64,000 nt of DNA from Balaenoptera acutorostrata (GCF_949987535.1 NC_080082.1:27507164-27571163), one strand, 5' to 3'; positions 45,690 through 59,355 are shown, counted from the first letter of the stretch. Made by a program: numbers and translations. The notes: generated by a model not told the origin, from the letters alone.

Positions 45690-47936
45690 AAAAAATTTTC
45701 TGAGAAACTAGAAGCTTTCCCACAAGGAACAGATGTCCCCTCTCACCACTCCTTTTCAGCATCATACTGGAAAGCCTAGCTAATGCAATAAGACAAAAGA
45801 AGTAAATAAAAGGTATACTAACTGGGAAGGAAGAAGTAAAACTGTCTCTGTTTGCAGATGACATGATTTTCTATGTAGAGAATCCAAAAGAATTCATAAA
45901 AGAATCCTGGAACTAATAAGCAATTATCACAAGGCTGTAGGATAAAGGCTAATATACAAAAGCCAATTGCTTTCTTATACACCAGCAATGAACAAGTAGA
46001 ATTCAAAATTAAAAACACAATATCATTTACATTAGCATCTCTAAAAATTAAATACTTAGGTATAAATCTAACAAAATATGTATAAGATTTACATGAGAAA
46101 AACTACAAAACTCTGATGAAAGGAATCAGAGGAGACCTAAATAAATGGAGAGATATTTCATGTTCATGGTTAGGGAGCTCAATATTATCAAGATGTCAGT
46201 TATTCCCAACTTGATCTATAGATTCAATGCAATATCAAATCAAAATGCCAGCAAGTGATTTTGTAGATCTCAACTGATCCTAAAGTTTGTATGGAGAGAC
46301 AAAAGACCCAGAATAGCAAACACAATATTGAAGGAGAGGAATAAATTCAGAAGACTGACAATACCTGATTTCAAGACTTACTATAAAGTTACAGTAATCA
46401 AGATGGTGTGGTGTTGGCAAAAGAATAGACAGATCAATGGAACAGAATAGAGAATCTAGAAATAAATCCATGTAAAGATAATCTACTGGTCTTTGACAAA
46501 GGAGCAAAGACAATACAATGGAGCAAAGATAGTCTTTTTAACAAATGGTACTGGACTAACTGGACATTCACATGCAAAAAAACATGATGCTAGACACAGA
46601 CCTGACACCCTTCACAAAAACTAACTCAAAATGGATCACAGACCTAAATGCAAAATGTAAAACTACAAAACTCCTAGAAGATAATATAGGAGAAAAAATA
46701 AATGACCTTGGATATGGTGATAATTTTGGGAGATATAACAAGGGCATGATCCATGAAAGAAAGAATTGATAAGCTGGATTAATTAAAATAAAAACTTCTA
46801 TTCTGTGAAAGACATGAGAATTAGAAGACAAACCACAGACTGGGAGAAGATATTTTCAAAAGACATATCTAATAAAGGTCTGTTATCCAAAATAAATAAA
46901 GAACTCTTAAAAATCAACAATAAAAAATAAACAACCCAATTAAAAATGGGCCAAAGACCTTATATCTCACCAAAGGAGATATGTGAATGGCAAACAAGTA
47001 TATGAAAAGATGTTCAACATCATATATGATTAGGGAAATGCAAATTAAAACAAAAATGAGATACTACTACACTCCTGTTAGAATGGCCAAGATCCAGAAC
47101 ACTGACAACACCAAATGCTGGAGAGGATGTTGAGTGACAGGAACTCACATTCATTGCTCATGGGAATACAAAATGGTACAGTTGCTTTGGAAGACAGTTT
47201 GACAGTTTCTTCTAAAACTAAACATACTCTACCATATGACCCAGCAATTGCACTCTTTGGTATTTACCAGAAGGATTTGAAAACTTATGTCCACGTCAAA
47301 ACCAGCACACAGGCGTTTATCACAACTTTTTTCATAATTGCCAAAACTTGGAAGCAACCAGATGCCCTTCAGTAGGTGAATGGATAAACCATGTTACATC
47401 CAGACAATGAAATACTACTGAGTGCTAAAAAGAAATTATCTATGAAGCCGTGAAAAGATATGGAGGGAATTTAAATGCATGTTACTACATGAAAGAAGCC
47501 AATCTGAAAAGGCCACACACTGTATAATTCCAACTCTACGACATTCTGGAAAAGGCAAAACTATGGAAACAGTAAAATGATCAATGGTTGGTAGGGGTTC
47601 AAGGGAGGGAAGGATGAATAGACAAAGCACGGAGGATTTTTAGGTCAGTGAAACTACTCTGTATGATACTATAATGATGGGTACATGTCATTATACATTT
47701 GTCCAGACCTACAAAATATACAACACCAAGAATAAGCCCTAATGTAAATTATGCACTTTGGGTGATAATAATGAGTCAACGTAGGTTCATCAATTATGAC
47801 AAATGTACCATTATGGTGTAGGATTTTGATAGTTCGGGAGGTTATGCATGTGTGGGGCGAGTGGTATGGGGAATAACTGTACCTCCCGTTCAATTTTGCT
47901 ATGAACCTAAAACTGCTCTAAAAGTCAATTTTAAAA
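45690..47936 (+). repeat. Old L1M fragment from RT domain to 3' end
   Basis: It begins in the reverse-transcriptase region ('ctgtttgcagatgacatgat' encodes the FADDM core) and continues through a decayed ORF2 to a 3'UTR with 'gtaaattatgcactttgggt' and 'aactgctctaaaagtcaatt', typical of older L1M families. All frames are disrupted. Confidence 0.85.
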
Positions 47937-48129
47937 AATTCCCTGTGTACCATTCGTATCGTTCTCCACCAAAAATTTCCCCCTGCATCCCACTTGTAGG
48001 AGCTCCTCTCCAGTCTTCTCTTTCCACTTCTATTCTTATGTTCTTTGTAAGTAAATTCCACATCTGTAAATCTCACCACTCTAATACTCTGATCTGGAGC
48101 ATCAGCCCAGGAATGGGGTGAGGGAATGG

Positions 48130-48475
48130 GAAGGGAGCTGGGAACATTCCCACATCAACATTGCTGTCCTGGTTATACCAAAATATTGCTCCCTGATTTA
48201 AAGCCCTCCAGTGGCCACAGGAAAACACTCATGACATTCAAGGCCATCCTTGATCTCGCCCCTCACCATCTAACTTTTTCTTTGGACCATGCTGCCATTA
48301 TGCCAGGGTCCCAGAGCGTCTCTTCCCACCTTCTATGTCCCATATGAAACTTTAACTTACGTGCCTCCTTCACTCAATGGTGAGCTCAGGGAGGGAGGGA
48401 TTTCATCTTTCCACCTGTGTGCCATTGGTACCCAACACAGAGGCTGGAACACAGTACTTGGATGTTCTAAGGATA
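48130..48475 (+). repeat. L2 LINE fragment
   Basis: 'agccctccagtggccacagg', 'ttcaaggccatccttgatct' and 'tgagctcagggagggaggga' follow L2. Confidence 0.72.
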
Positions 48476-49540
48476 AGAGCTAACACATGTTGAGGGCCTT
48501 CTGTATATGTGGGCTTTGAACTAGGTCAAGATGATACCTGTCATAATTGCAGTCCTCCTCTCCTAAGACACAACTCTGCCCTAGTCCTGTGCAGAGGAAG
48601 CAGCCACAGGTGGCCACTTTCAACACCATGAAACTCCATTCCTGGACCACAGCAATGCCCAAACCAGGCATAAAGAGTTGGCTCAGACCAGCCCACCCAA
48701 AGAGGATGGCAGCCTGTGAAGGGCCCAGTTGAAAAGCTCTACCCCGTCACGATGATAGCAATTAGCTTTGCCCATCAGATTCTCTCCTGGGAATTTCAGC
48801 TGGGAACTACAAAGGGAGAATTGGTTAGCAGCAAGAGCAGAAGTTGAAAAGATGCATGGCAAGAGACCAACAGGCACTGATCCTGATGAATAAAGAGAAG
48901 CAACCGGTAGAGAAAAGGTGCAGAGTAAGGGCCTGGTGGTGGACTTGGGGCGGCAGAGTGACCTGATCAAGGGCACGGAGAGGGAGGAGCAGGTGATGCT
49001 GAGATGAAGGAACACCCACAGCAGAGGGGAGGCAAAATCATCTGGTGCCCAGAGCTGGGCTGTGTTCTTCCTACCATGAGCTACCTCGGTCTCCATCAGG
49101 CTGGCTGGTGGCTGTTTCTGTGAGGCACTGCAGCGGGGCAGTGCCTGGGTGAGAGTCTGATCTTCTCTGCTGCCAATGCCTTCATGATATGCCCCAATTA
49201 CCTGCCTGCATCTGTGTTCTTCCAAAGCCTGCCTGATATGGATGCTCTACGTTGCTGCCTAGGGTAAATTTCACAAGGACACGGGGGCTCCTAGAGATGA
49301 ACCAACTCCCCCCGCCCCCTTCAAGTGGTGGAGCTGAGTTATAAATTCAGGTCTGTGGACTTAAAGCTCATGCGGTGCAGCTCTGTCCCGGGCATTCTAA
49401 TGCCTGATGCCTTAACTGATAAGGCAATGAAGAAAGCCAACCATGTCAACCCCAGCCTCTTCCCAGGCTACGCAATGCAGGCTCTTACTCAACATAGGCT
49501 TAGTTTTTATAAATCATGTTTCCCACTGCAGAAGCCCGCA
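48476..49540. other. Intergenic, contains the longest non-L1 open frame but no recognised gene
   Basis: A 180-codon minus-strand frame (48683-49225) exists here. Its translation is low in recognisable motifs and I see no support for coding. No RNA gene or sure repeat. Confidence 0.4.
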
Positions 49541-49542
49541 AC

Positions 49543-49628
49543 TCTTCATTAATCTTCATAATGACTGTACCAGATGGTATTCCAAGCCCTGTGTGTAAGT
49601 AACCAGCTCGGTTTCAACTTGGTGACAG
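49543..49628 (+). repeat. Direct repeat, copy 1 (86 bp)
   Basis: Starts 'tcttcattaatcttcataat' and ends 'cttggtgacag'. It matches 50478-50562 with only a handful of differences. Nature unknown. Confidence 0.9.
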
Positions 49629-50035
49629 GGATAACAGGAGGGAACTAGGACAGAAAACACTAGATCATAGCTATGGTGGTTGAATATTGGACTCTTATTG
49701 TTTTGCCTTGAACCTCCCTCCCCACCTTTTTCTGGAACTCGCTTCTCTGCCCACTCAGCCATATGGTTTGGATTAAAGGTGGCCACGAAAGATTCCACAC
49801 CCTGGCTAGAGTTAATTGGGTCAGGGATGGATATCTGTTCTTTCCTGCTCTTCTGCAGCCTGGGAGAATCATGTGCCCCCATCCTGTCATCCTTTGATTG
49901 GTCCACACATGGGCATTTCCGAAGTCAGGCCGATCAAAACCCTTCTGTGGGTTTATTAACCTGGGAAAACTGTGAGGGAAGGTTAAAGTGTGGAGCATGT
50001 TCGCTCTCTCTCCACTACCAATGTGGTGAACTCTA

Positions 50036-50300
50036 ATTTTTTTTATTATGGTAAAATACACATAACAAACTTTACCATCTTAACCATTTTAGGTGTACAG
50101 TTCCGTGATGTTAAGTACATTCACAATGCTGTGTAACTCACCTCCAGAACTCTTTTCATCTTGCAAAAGGGAAACTCCTGTACTCATTAAACAATAACTC
50201 CCCATTTCCCCCTTCCCTCCGCCCCTGGCAACCACCCTCTGCTTCCTGTCTCTAGGTATTTGACTATTCTAGGTACCTCATATAAGTGGAATCATACAAA
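50036..50300 (-). repeat. Old L1 3'UTR fragment
   Basis: 'atggtaaaatacacataaca', 'accattttaggtgtacagtt' and 'ctcatataagtggaatcata' are the reverse complement of an L1 3'UTR block common in mammals. Confidence 0.7.
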
Positions 50301-50477
50301 CCCTATAGTTTTGTAGTTGTTGTTTACACTAAAATAATGATTTAAAGGAACTTCACTGAACTGAAATTGCTTACAGTTTATAAACACTCTATTATAGTTT
50401 CATTATTTAACCACTGTAAGACGATCAGCCCACATTTTACTTTTTGGAATTTCCCAAGTGGGCCACAGTAGGCGGCA

Positions 50478-50562
50478 TCTTCATTAATCTTCATAATGAC
50501 CGTACCAGATGGTATCCCAAGCCTGCGTGTATGTAACCAGCTCAGTTTCAACCTGGTGACAG
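50478..50562 (+). repeat. Direct repeat, copy 2 (85 bp)
   Basis: Second copy of 49543-49628, about 935 bp away in the same orientation, ending 'cctggtgacag'. Confidence 0.9.
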
Positions 50563-50590
50563 TTCTGCTTCAGTGGCTGAACCTGTATAC

Positions 50591-50810
50591 CAGGGGTCCT
50601 ACACCGGGGGTAGTTCATCCTCCCCCTAGACCATCTGGCAATGCCTGGAGACATTTTTGGTTGTCACACTGTGGGACAGGTACCCCTGCTATCTGGTGGG
50701 TAAAGGCCAGGGAGGCTGCTAAACATCCTCCAATGCACAGGACAGTCCTCCACGATACACCCACAATTATTGGCCCAAAATATCTGTAGTGTGGGAGTTG
50801 AGAAATCCGG
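50591..50810 (+). mobile_element. MER5A-type hAT-Charlie element
   Basis: 'caggggtcctacaccggggg', 'tctggcaatgcctggagaca', 'tttttggttgtcacactgtg' and the terminal 'gagttgagaaatcc' follow MER5A end to end. Target duplication is decayed. Confidence 0.85.
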
Positions 50811-53384
50811 ATCTACACAGTGCTGGCATTTCCCTGCTCCACACAGATCACAATTTTCCAGTCAAGCAATCATAGTAGACGTAATGGAATTGAAAAATGC
50901 CTCCTTTCCCTGAAAGGAGTTCTAGGGAGGTCCTAACACTGTCAGTGTACTACCAGCAAAAATATTTCTGAAAAGTTATGTTAAATAAAGTTTCCCCTGT
51001 TTAGTGATTCCAAAACTTGACCTTATATGATGCTTTTCTTACCTCTTCCTATATCTTACTTTACATTTTTGGCTTTTTACAGTGAAAACCAAAAATTGTA
51101 CCAATAGTCCAGCTTTTTGGAGAGGTGATGGTCAGGACCCCTTCTTTTAGATATTGTGCAAGAGCACGTTCAACTTTCAAGTGATCGAGAAAATGGATGT
51201 GATCCACAAATTTATTTCTTTGCAGAAATGATTTCCACACTAATTCCATCATGCAGCAATTATTCTGAAATACATAAGGACTTACATAATTCTCTCCACT
51301 TAGCAGCCAATATCCTATGATAGAAATTCTCCCAATCCCAAGTAATGGTATTTGCCTGATTGCTTGAGAGCATAAGAGGAAGTGAAATGAGGCACTTTAG
51401 ACATTATTTATGAGTTCTAACTTGGAAGTAATCAAGACTAGCCCCAGAATCCATAGGCTAGTCGGTGAGTAAATGAATCTCTCAGTTTAAGTGTGTGATG
51501 TAGTTAACTTCCCCATGTGACGCTGTAAGGTACCAAGTTGTGTGAGAGTGTCTTACCGTGTGAGTGTCTCGTCAGTTAGAATTCTCATTATTGTTTCAGA
51601 AGACCCAGCCCCAAGTGGCTTCAACAAAATGAATGCACTGACATAACTGAGCAGCCCCTGGGGAGCTGGCTTTGGGACCTTCAAGTGAGGCACTCGGGCC
51701 TCCGTCTCTTGGTCAATTGGCTCTGTGCTCCTCTGGAATTGGCTTCCTTCTCAGGCTTCACGTTGAGGTGAGGTGGCCACAGCTCTCCCTCCCCCTATCC
51801 TTCCAGGTTCAAGTCCAGCAAGAAGAGAGAAGAAAGGACACTCATCTCTCCCCTAGAGCCCAGCCACAGCCACAGCGCCCCTCACTGGGGCTTATGCCAT
51901 CCCTTGGTGGGGAGGGTGGATCCAGTGCACCCAAGCGCAGGACTGAGAGTAATGAGGGGGCGGCTGGAGGGGCAAATTTGCTGTTAGGAGCAGAAGAGGA
52001 AGTTGATACGGGGCCACCAAAATAGTAAATGACCATCGCTAGTGTAAAAAATACATAACCAATAATGAAAGAAAGAAAAAGAAACCCTTGGGCCAGCTAA
52101 CTTTTTAGCATTTAAAATGTTTCAAAGTGTGTTTATGATTGTTTCCTTGGCTGTCCCTAGCAATAGTCCCGTGACTTAGTTAAGGCAAGTACAGCCATAC
52201 TCCCTCTCCCTGGGGGAGGACACTAAAGCCCCACGTGGCTTGCGTGATGTCCTTGGTCGCCCTGGGACAGTAGCCTGACTAGAAGCCAGGTCTTGGGCTC
52301 CTAAAAAAACTTTCTATTTATCCTGAGGACAGAAGTGCTCAGTTTAAGATTAATTTGTGCGATTTTTTAAAATAAAAAAAGTGTTACAGTAGCATTGGCT
52401 AAGTTTCTACTTGAGGTAGGTGAAAGACTCTACCACCCAGGTACCTAGACGTGTTCATCGTCCTCATGATGCAACTAGAGTGCTCTAGGGAATCACTTTA
52501 TTTCCAGAGTCTGGGCTGGAAGAGCTCAAAGAGTATGATGAAGATGTAAGTAACAGGGACTGGACTTTCAGGTTGCAAAGTCATAAAAGTCTCAGCAAAT
52601 TGTAGAAAATATAAAAGTCTTTAAAAAGATGTGTACTCTCTCTGTCCTTGGTTTTAATCTGAGCTGTCGTCCAAGGGCAGCCCTCTGTAGAGAAACGGCT
52701 TTGGACTCAGAGCATGGAGGTTGGGGGAAGTGAACAGCCACCAAGTCATCACTCTGGAAGTAGCTGTTTTCCTTGTATTCTTTTAGGGGTTAAAACCTTT
52801 CTGAAAGGTGCTGGGTGGATTGAGCCTTTGTGATTTGTTTGGTGGTGCTCTGAAAATTTCTTGTCTCTGTTCCTAATTTTAGAGCTAGCAGCTGTCACTG
52901 CTTTGTTCTAACAAGTCGGTAATTTTCCATCCCCCTTGCTTACTTGTATTCCCTTTTTATATCTAATCATTCACCCTGCAAAAACTTCTAACTTGGTCTT
53001 GTCCCTTTTTTCACCCCCAGGGAGGATGAGCACGTCATATAGTCTATCAATTAGTGTTTTGTCATTTCTGTAACTTAGTAATCACTTTTTTAAAAAATTA
53101 AAAGCTTTCCTCCTTCAAAGTATCACCTTTTATTTCACCTGCATACACTCTATGCATAATATAATGGAAACATTCTTACGTTATTTGACAGAGTTTTAGC
53201 CTGCCATGTTTTATAGGATATGACATTCAATGCTTTTCATCTTCCTAACAAGAAGGTTGCTTTTTGTTTGTTTCTTATTTGCCCACTTATTTTTTAGGAT
53301 TTCATGGGTGTTAGTACAATTTCTTGGAAGTGTTTGACAGGTGGTATTATAACTTTATTTTTCTATTTTAATTTCATATGATCC
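50811..53384. other. Intergenic, nothing recognised
   Basis: I see no exon, RNA gene or firmly assigned repeat. 51580-51860 has an old MER-like flavour. No family assigned. Confidence 0.35.
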
Positions 53385-53560
53385 AGGATTTGCTTCAAAA
53401 TAATCCAGATGGTGGGGTAAGGGAATAGGGGCTCATGAAACAAGACTGGCCATGGTAATGGTTGAAGGGGTTGGTGGGAACATGGTGGTTCATTACACTA
53501 CTCTCTCTACTTTTATGTATGCTTGAAATTCTCCAAAATAAAAAGTTTTAAATTTTTTTG
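53385..53560 (+). repeat. Old L1M 3' end
   Basis: 'gtggttcattacactactct', 'ctacttttatgtatgcttga' and 'aattctccaaaataaaaagt' are the terminal block of several old L1M families. Confidence 0.7.
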
Positions 53561-54569
53561 CAAAAATATTACTTCTAATAATTTTCCTTTAATAAAGATG
53601 ATGCTGATAGTACAGATACTGCCACCTATAGGTGGAAAATATATTACACTTATTTTTCTCTGATGGCTAGGTAGCAACATCACAAAGAAACATTTATTAT
53701 AATCTTCATCTCCAACCTAGTAAGCAATAACTCTAAAATGTTATTGCCATTATTATTTTCTCAGAACTCTCCATAAATGTGAATTGCTAGGTACAACACA
53801 CATAAATTTTATTTTCTTACAATCTCTCTTCTCAGTTAAACTAGTGTTTGAAAACGGTCAACTCACATTTCAATATTAAGAATCATGATTTTTAAAAATT
53901 TGAAAATACCAAACCAGAATATAATAAAAATGTGTTTTTGCCACTTCAAATGTTTTTGGTGACTTGAGAATAGTTTATATTTTAAGTTCTCATGTTCACG
54001 TGAACTCTTCATTTTCATGTGAGCCCACAAAAAAAAGTGCTTGCTTTCAAATTTGGGGAAAATGTAAGAGAAACTCTCTAAATTATACAGAGTGGACATA
54101 AGTAACTTTATGGATACCATAAATGAGTGACAAAAATAAACACTTTTGGGGTTAAGCAGGATGTTTTGGAAATTGTGCTTGAAGCTTATGATAGTTCTGA
54201 TATCAGGATAAGCACAAAGTTGCCATCAGCGCATATTTCAAGCCTCTCTCCCTCCTTCCTTTCTCCTGTGATTAGAGTTACATGTTCACTAATACTCCTT
54301 TGTTTTCTGAGGTATAATTTTATTCTATGTGGTTGTCTTGTATATGCCTTTCAGATAAAATTTATAAGACCATTTGGCCTATAAAAATTTCAAGAGTAAA
54401 AATCTTTCCTGAGATGGTCTTGCCTAACATTTTTCCTTTGTTAATTGTTTCTGTAGGACCATGTCTACATCCTTCTGCCCCTTACAAAGTATTCTGAGGA
54501 CAGAGTTTCACCCAGTAATGAAAATATGTTACATTGATCCTATAGACCAACTATCTCCCAAGATTTCTA
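53561..54569. other. AT-rich intergenic DNA, nothing recognised
   Basis: No gene, RNA or confident repeat. Confidence 0.35.
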
Positions 54570-57500
54570 TTCCTTCCTAAGGAAGAAATAGAAAATATGA
54601 ACAGGCCAATCACCAGTAATGAAACTGAATCAGTAATTAAAAAAAAAAAACTCCCAGCAAACTAAAGTCCAAGACTAGACAGCTTCACAGATGAATTCTA
54701 CTAAACATTTAGAGAAGAGTTAACACCTATCCTTCTCAAACTATTCCAAAAAATTGCAGAGGAAGGAATGCTTCTGAACTCATTCTACAAGGCCAGCATC
54801 ATCCTGATACCAAAACCAAAGATATCACACAAAAAAATAAAAGTATAGGCCAATATCACTAATGAACATAGAGGCAAGATCCACAACAAAATATTAGCAA
54901 TCCAAATTCAACAGTACATTAAAAGACTCCACGATCAAGTGGGATTTATCCCAGGGATGCAAGGATGGTTCAATATCTGCAAATCAATCAATGTAATATA
55001 TCACATAAACAAATCAAAGAATAAAAAACATATGATCATCTCAACAGATGCAGGAAAAGCTTTTGACAAAATTCAACATCCATTTATGATAAAAACTCTC
55101 AACAAAATGGGTAGAGAGGAAATATACTTCAACATAAAAAAGGCCATATATGACAAGGCCACAGCTAACATCATACTCAATGGTAAAAAGCTGAAAGCAT
55201 TTCCTTTAAGGTTAGAAACAAGACAAGGATGCCCACTCTCATCACTTTTATTCAACATAGTATTGGAAGTCTTAGCCACAGCAATCAGACAAGAAATAAA
55301 AGGAATCCAAATTGTAAAAGAAAAAGTAAAACTGTCACTGTTTGCAGATCACATGATACTATTCATAGAAAATCCTAAAGACACCACCAAAAAACTACTA
55401 GAACTAATCAATGAATTTGGTAAATTTGCAGCTTACAAAATTAATATACAAATATCTGTTTTGTTTCTATATACTAACAATGAATTATCAGAAAGAGAAG
55501 TTAAGAAGACAATCCCATTTATAATTACATCAAAAAGAATAAAATACCTAGGACTAAATCTAACTAAGGAGGTAAAAGACATATACTTGAAAAACTATAG
55601 GACACTGATAAAAGAAATTGAAGACAACTCAAGCAAATGGAAAGATATTATGTATTCATGGTTTAGAAGAATTTATATTGTTAAAATATCCATACAACCC
55701 AAGGCAATCTACAGATTCAGTGCAATCCATATCAAAATACCAATGGCATTTTTCATACAACTAGAACAAATAATTCTAAAATCTGTATGGAAACACAAAA
55801 GATCCCAAATAGCCAAAACAATTTGAGAAAGAAGGACAAAGCTGGTGGTATCATGTTCCCTGATTTCAAACTACACTACAAAGCTACAGTAATGAAAAAG
55901 TATGGTACTGGCACAAAAACAGACACATAGATCAATGGAAAACAATAGAAAGACCATAAATAAACCCACGCTTACATGGTCAATTAATCTATGAAAAAAG
56001 GGCAAGAATATACAATGGGGAAAAGACAGCCTCTTCAATAAATGGTGTTGGGAAAACTGGACAGCTACACGCAAAAGAATCAAACTAGACAACTTACACC
56101 ATACACAAAAATAAACTCAAAATAGATTAAAGATTTAAATATAAGACCTGAAACCATAAAACTTCTAGAAGAAGAAAACATAGGCAGTACACTTTTTGGC
56201 ATCAGTCTCAGCAATATCTTTTTGGATCTGTCTCCTCAGACAAGGGAAACAAAAGCAAAAATAAACAAATGGGACTACATCAAATTAAAAAGTTTAAATT
56301 AGGAATTTGGGATTAACATATACACACTACTATATATGAAATAGATATAAACAGTGAGGACCTACTGTATAGCACAGGGAACTATACTCAATATTTTGTA
56401 ATAACCTATGTGGGAAAAGAATCTGAAAAAGAAAAAAAGAAAAAACTATATATAAATAACTGAATCACTTTGCTGTACACCTGAAACTAACACAACATTG
56501 TAAATCAACTATACCTCCATAAAAATTTTTTTTAAATTTTTTTTTAAAAAGCTTTTGCACGTAAAGGAAACTATCAACGTAACAAAAAGGCCACCTACTG
56601 AATGGGAAAATATATTTGCAAATGATATATCCAATAAAGGGTTATATCCAAAATACACAAAGAACTCATTTAACTCAACATCAAAAAAGCAAACAACTCA
56701 ATTAAAAAATGGGCAGAGGACCTGAATAGACATTTTTCCAAAGAAGACAAACAGATGGCTAATAGGTAGATGAAAAGATACTCAACATTACTAATTATCA
56801 GGGAAATGTAAACCAAAACCACAATGAGATATCATCAATCTCACACCTGTCAGAATGGCTATTATAAAAAAGACAACAAATAACAAGTGTTGGCAAGGAT
56901 GTGGAGAAAAGGGAAACTTCTCCACACTGTTGGTGGGAATGTAAATTGGTGCAGCCACTATGGAAAACAGTATTCCTCAAAAAATTAAAAATAAAACTAC
57001 CATATAATCCAGCAATTTTCCAGGGTATTTATCTGAAGAAAATGAAAATACTTATTAAAAAAGATATATCCAACCCTATGTTCATTGCAACATTATTTAC
57101 AACAGCCAAAGATATGGAAGCAACCTAAATGCCTATTGACAGATGAACGGATAAAGAAGCTGTGGCATATATACACAATGAAATATTACGCACCATAAAA
57201 AAGAAGGAAATCTTGCCACTTGTGACAAAATGGGTGGACCTAGAGGGTATTATGCTAAGTGAAATAAGTCAGAGAAAGACAAATACTATATGATTTCACT
57301 TACATGTGGAATCTAAAAAACAAATGAACAAACATAACAAAACAGAAACCAAGTCATAGATACAGAGAACAAACATGTGGTTGCTAGTGAGGAGGGGAGT
57401 GAAGGGAGAAGACGAATAGATGAGGGAGATTAAGTGGTACAAGCTCTCAGTTACAAAATAAATGAGTCACAGGTATTAAATATACAGTGTGGGGAATATA

Positions 57501-58045
57501 GTCAATAATTATGTGATATCTTTGTATGTGAGAGATGATAACTAGACTTACGGTGATCATTTTGAAATGTATAGAAATATTGAATCACTATGTTATATAC
57601 CAGGAACTAACATGGTGTTGTAGGTTAATTATATTTCAAAAACAAACAAACTCATAGAAAAAGAGATCAGGTTTGTGGTTACCAGAGGTGGGGGGTGAAG
57701 GAAGGTAGAATTGAATGGACGTAGTCAAAAGGTACAAACTTTCAAAAAAAAAAATGTACAAACTTTCAGTTATAAGATAAATAAGTACTAGCGATGTAAT
57801 ATACAACAGGATAAATATAATTAGCATTACTGTACATTATATATGAAAGTTGTGAAATCCTAAGAGTTCTCATCACAAGGGAAAACATTTTCTATTTCTT
57901 TAATTTTGTATCTATATGAGAAGGTGGATGTTCAGTAAACTTATTGTGGTCATCATTTTATGATGTATGTAAGTCAAAACATTATGCTGTACACCTTAAA
58001 CTTATACAGTGCTGTATGTCAACTATATCTCAGTAAAACTGGAAG
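54570..58045 (+). repeat. L1 (L1MA-like) from RT domain to 3' end, split by a younger L1 piece
   Basis: The longest surviving frame is 54939-55826 (295 codons), covering the RT core with the altered catalytic box LFADHMILF in place of LFADDMILF, so the enzyme would be dead. Further decayed ORF2 sequence runs to about 57.3 kb, followed by an L1MA-like 3'UTR ('acttatacagtgctgtatgt'). The insertion at 56296-56543 interrupts it. Confidence 0.85.
56285..56555 (+). mobile_element. L1 3'-end inserted within an older L1
   Basis: About 248 bp (56296-56543) of L1 3'UTR ('gaggacctactgtatagcac', 'cctgaaactaacacaacatt') plus a mixed A/T-rich tail. The host ORF2 text continues on both sides, and 'ttaaaaagttt' (56285-56295) and 'ttaaaaagcttt' (56544-56555) form the duplicated target. 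Confidence 0.82.
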
Positions 58046-58054
58046 GAAAAAAAT

Positions 58055-59355
58055 GAGGAAGGATTAAAAAATAAAATAAAAAATAAAGAACTCCTACAAC
58101 TCAACAATAAAAACAAATAACCCAATTAAAAGAATGGACAAAGGGGGCTTCCCTGGTGGCACAGTGGTTAAGAATCCGCCTGCCAATTCAGGGGACACAG
58201 GTTCGAGTCCTGGTCCAGGAAGATCCCACATACCGCAGAGCAACTAAGCCTGTGCACCACAACTACTGAGCCTGCGCTCTACAGCCCATGAGCCACAACT
58301 ACTGAAGCCCGCATGCCTAGAGCCCGTGCTCCACAACAAGAGAAGCCACTGCAATAAGCCCATACACCGCAACGAAGAGTAGCCCCCACTCGTCGCAACT
58401 AGAGAAAGCCCGCGCGCAGCAACAAAGACCCAACACAGCCATAAATAAATAAATAAATACATTTTTAAAAAAATGGGCAAAGGACTTGAATAAACATTTC
58501 TCCCAAGAAGATATAGAAATGACAGGTTAATACACAAAGATATGCTCAACATCACTAATCAGTAGGGAAATGCAAATCAAAAGCACAATGAGATACTACA
58601 CACTCATTAGCATTGCCAATATACAAAACAAACAAACAAAAAACAACAGAAAATACAAGTGTTGGTGAGGATGTGAACTAATTAGGACCCTTGGGTACTG
58701 CTGGTGGGAATGTAAAATGGTGCAGCCGCTATGGAAAACAGTATGGTGGTTCCTTACAAAATTAAACATGGAATTACCGTATCATTCAGCAATTGCACTT
58801 CTGGGTATATAACCAAAAGAATTAAGAGCAGGGACTGGAGCAGATATTTGTATACCTGTGTTCATGGTAGTATTAATCACAATAGCGAAGAGGTAGAAGC
58901 AATCCAAGTGTTCATCAACAGATAAATGGATAAACAAAATGTGGTACATACATACACCAGAATATTATTCAGCTTTAAAAAGGAAGGAAATTCTGACGTA
59001 TGTTACAACATGGATTAACCTTGAAGACGTTGCTAAGTGAAATAAACCAGTCCCCAAAAGAAAAACACTCTTCGATTCCACTAATATAAGGTAACTAGAC
59101 TAGTCAAATTTGTAGAGACACAGAAAGTAGAAAGATGGTTGCCAGGAACAGGGAGAAGGGAGGGATGTGGAAATATTGTTTAATGGGGACAGAGTTTAGT
59201 TTTGCAAGATGAGAAAAGTTCTGGAGATGGAAGGTGGTGATGATTGCACAGCTGTTTGAATGTACTTAATGCCATCGTGCACTTAAAAATGGTTTAAATG
59301 GTAAATTTTATGTTATTTAAATTTTACCATGATGAAAAATAAAAATTAAAAAAAA
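58055..59355 (+). repeat. Old L1M ORF2 C-terminus and 3'UTR, split by a SINE
   Basis: 'gaactcctacaactcaacaa' before the SINE and 'aaggacttgaataaacattt', 'gtactgctggtgggaatgta' and 'gccaggaacagggagaaggg' after it track an old L1. The SINE occupies 58145-58466. Confidence 0.8.
58128..58483 (+). mobile_element. CHR-type SINE, long form
   Basis: Body 58145-58466. Flanks 'aaaagaatggacaaagg' (58128-58144) and 'aaaaaaatgggcaaagg' (58467-58483) differ at two sites, so it is an older copy. Confidence 0.9.

Noticed and set aside
48683..49225. A 180-codon minus-strand open frame outside L1 sequence
   Set aside because: No recognisable domain, signal or splice context. Ser/Leu/Pro-rich translation is typical of chance frames in GC-moderate DNA.
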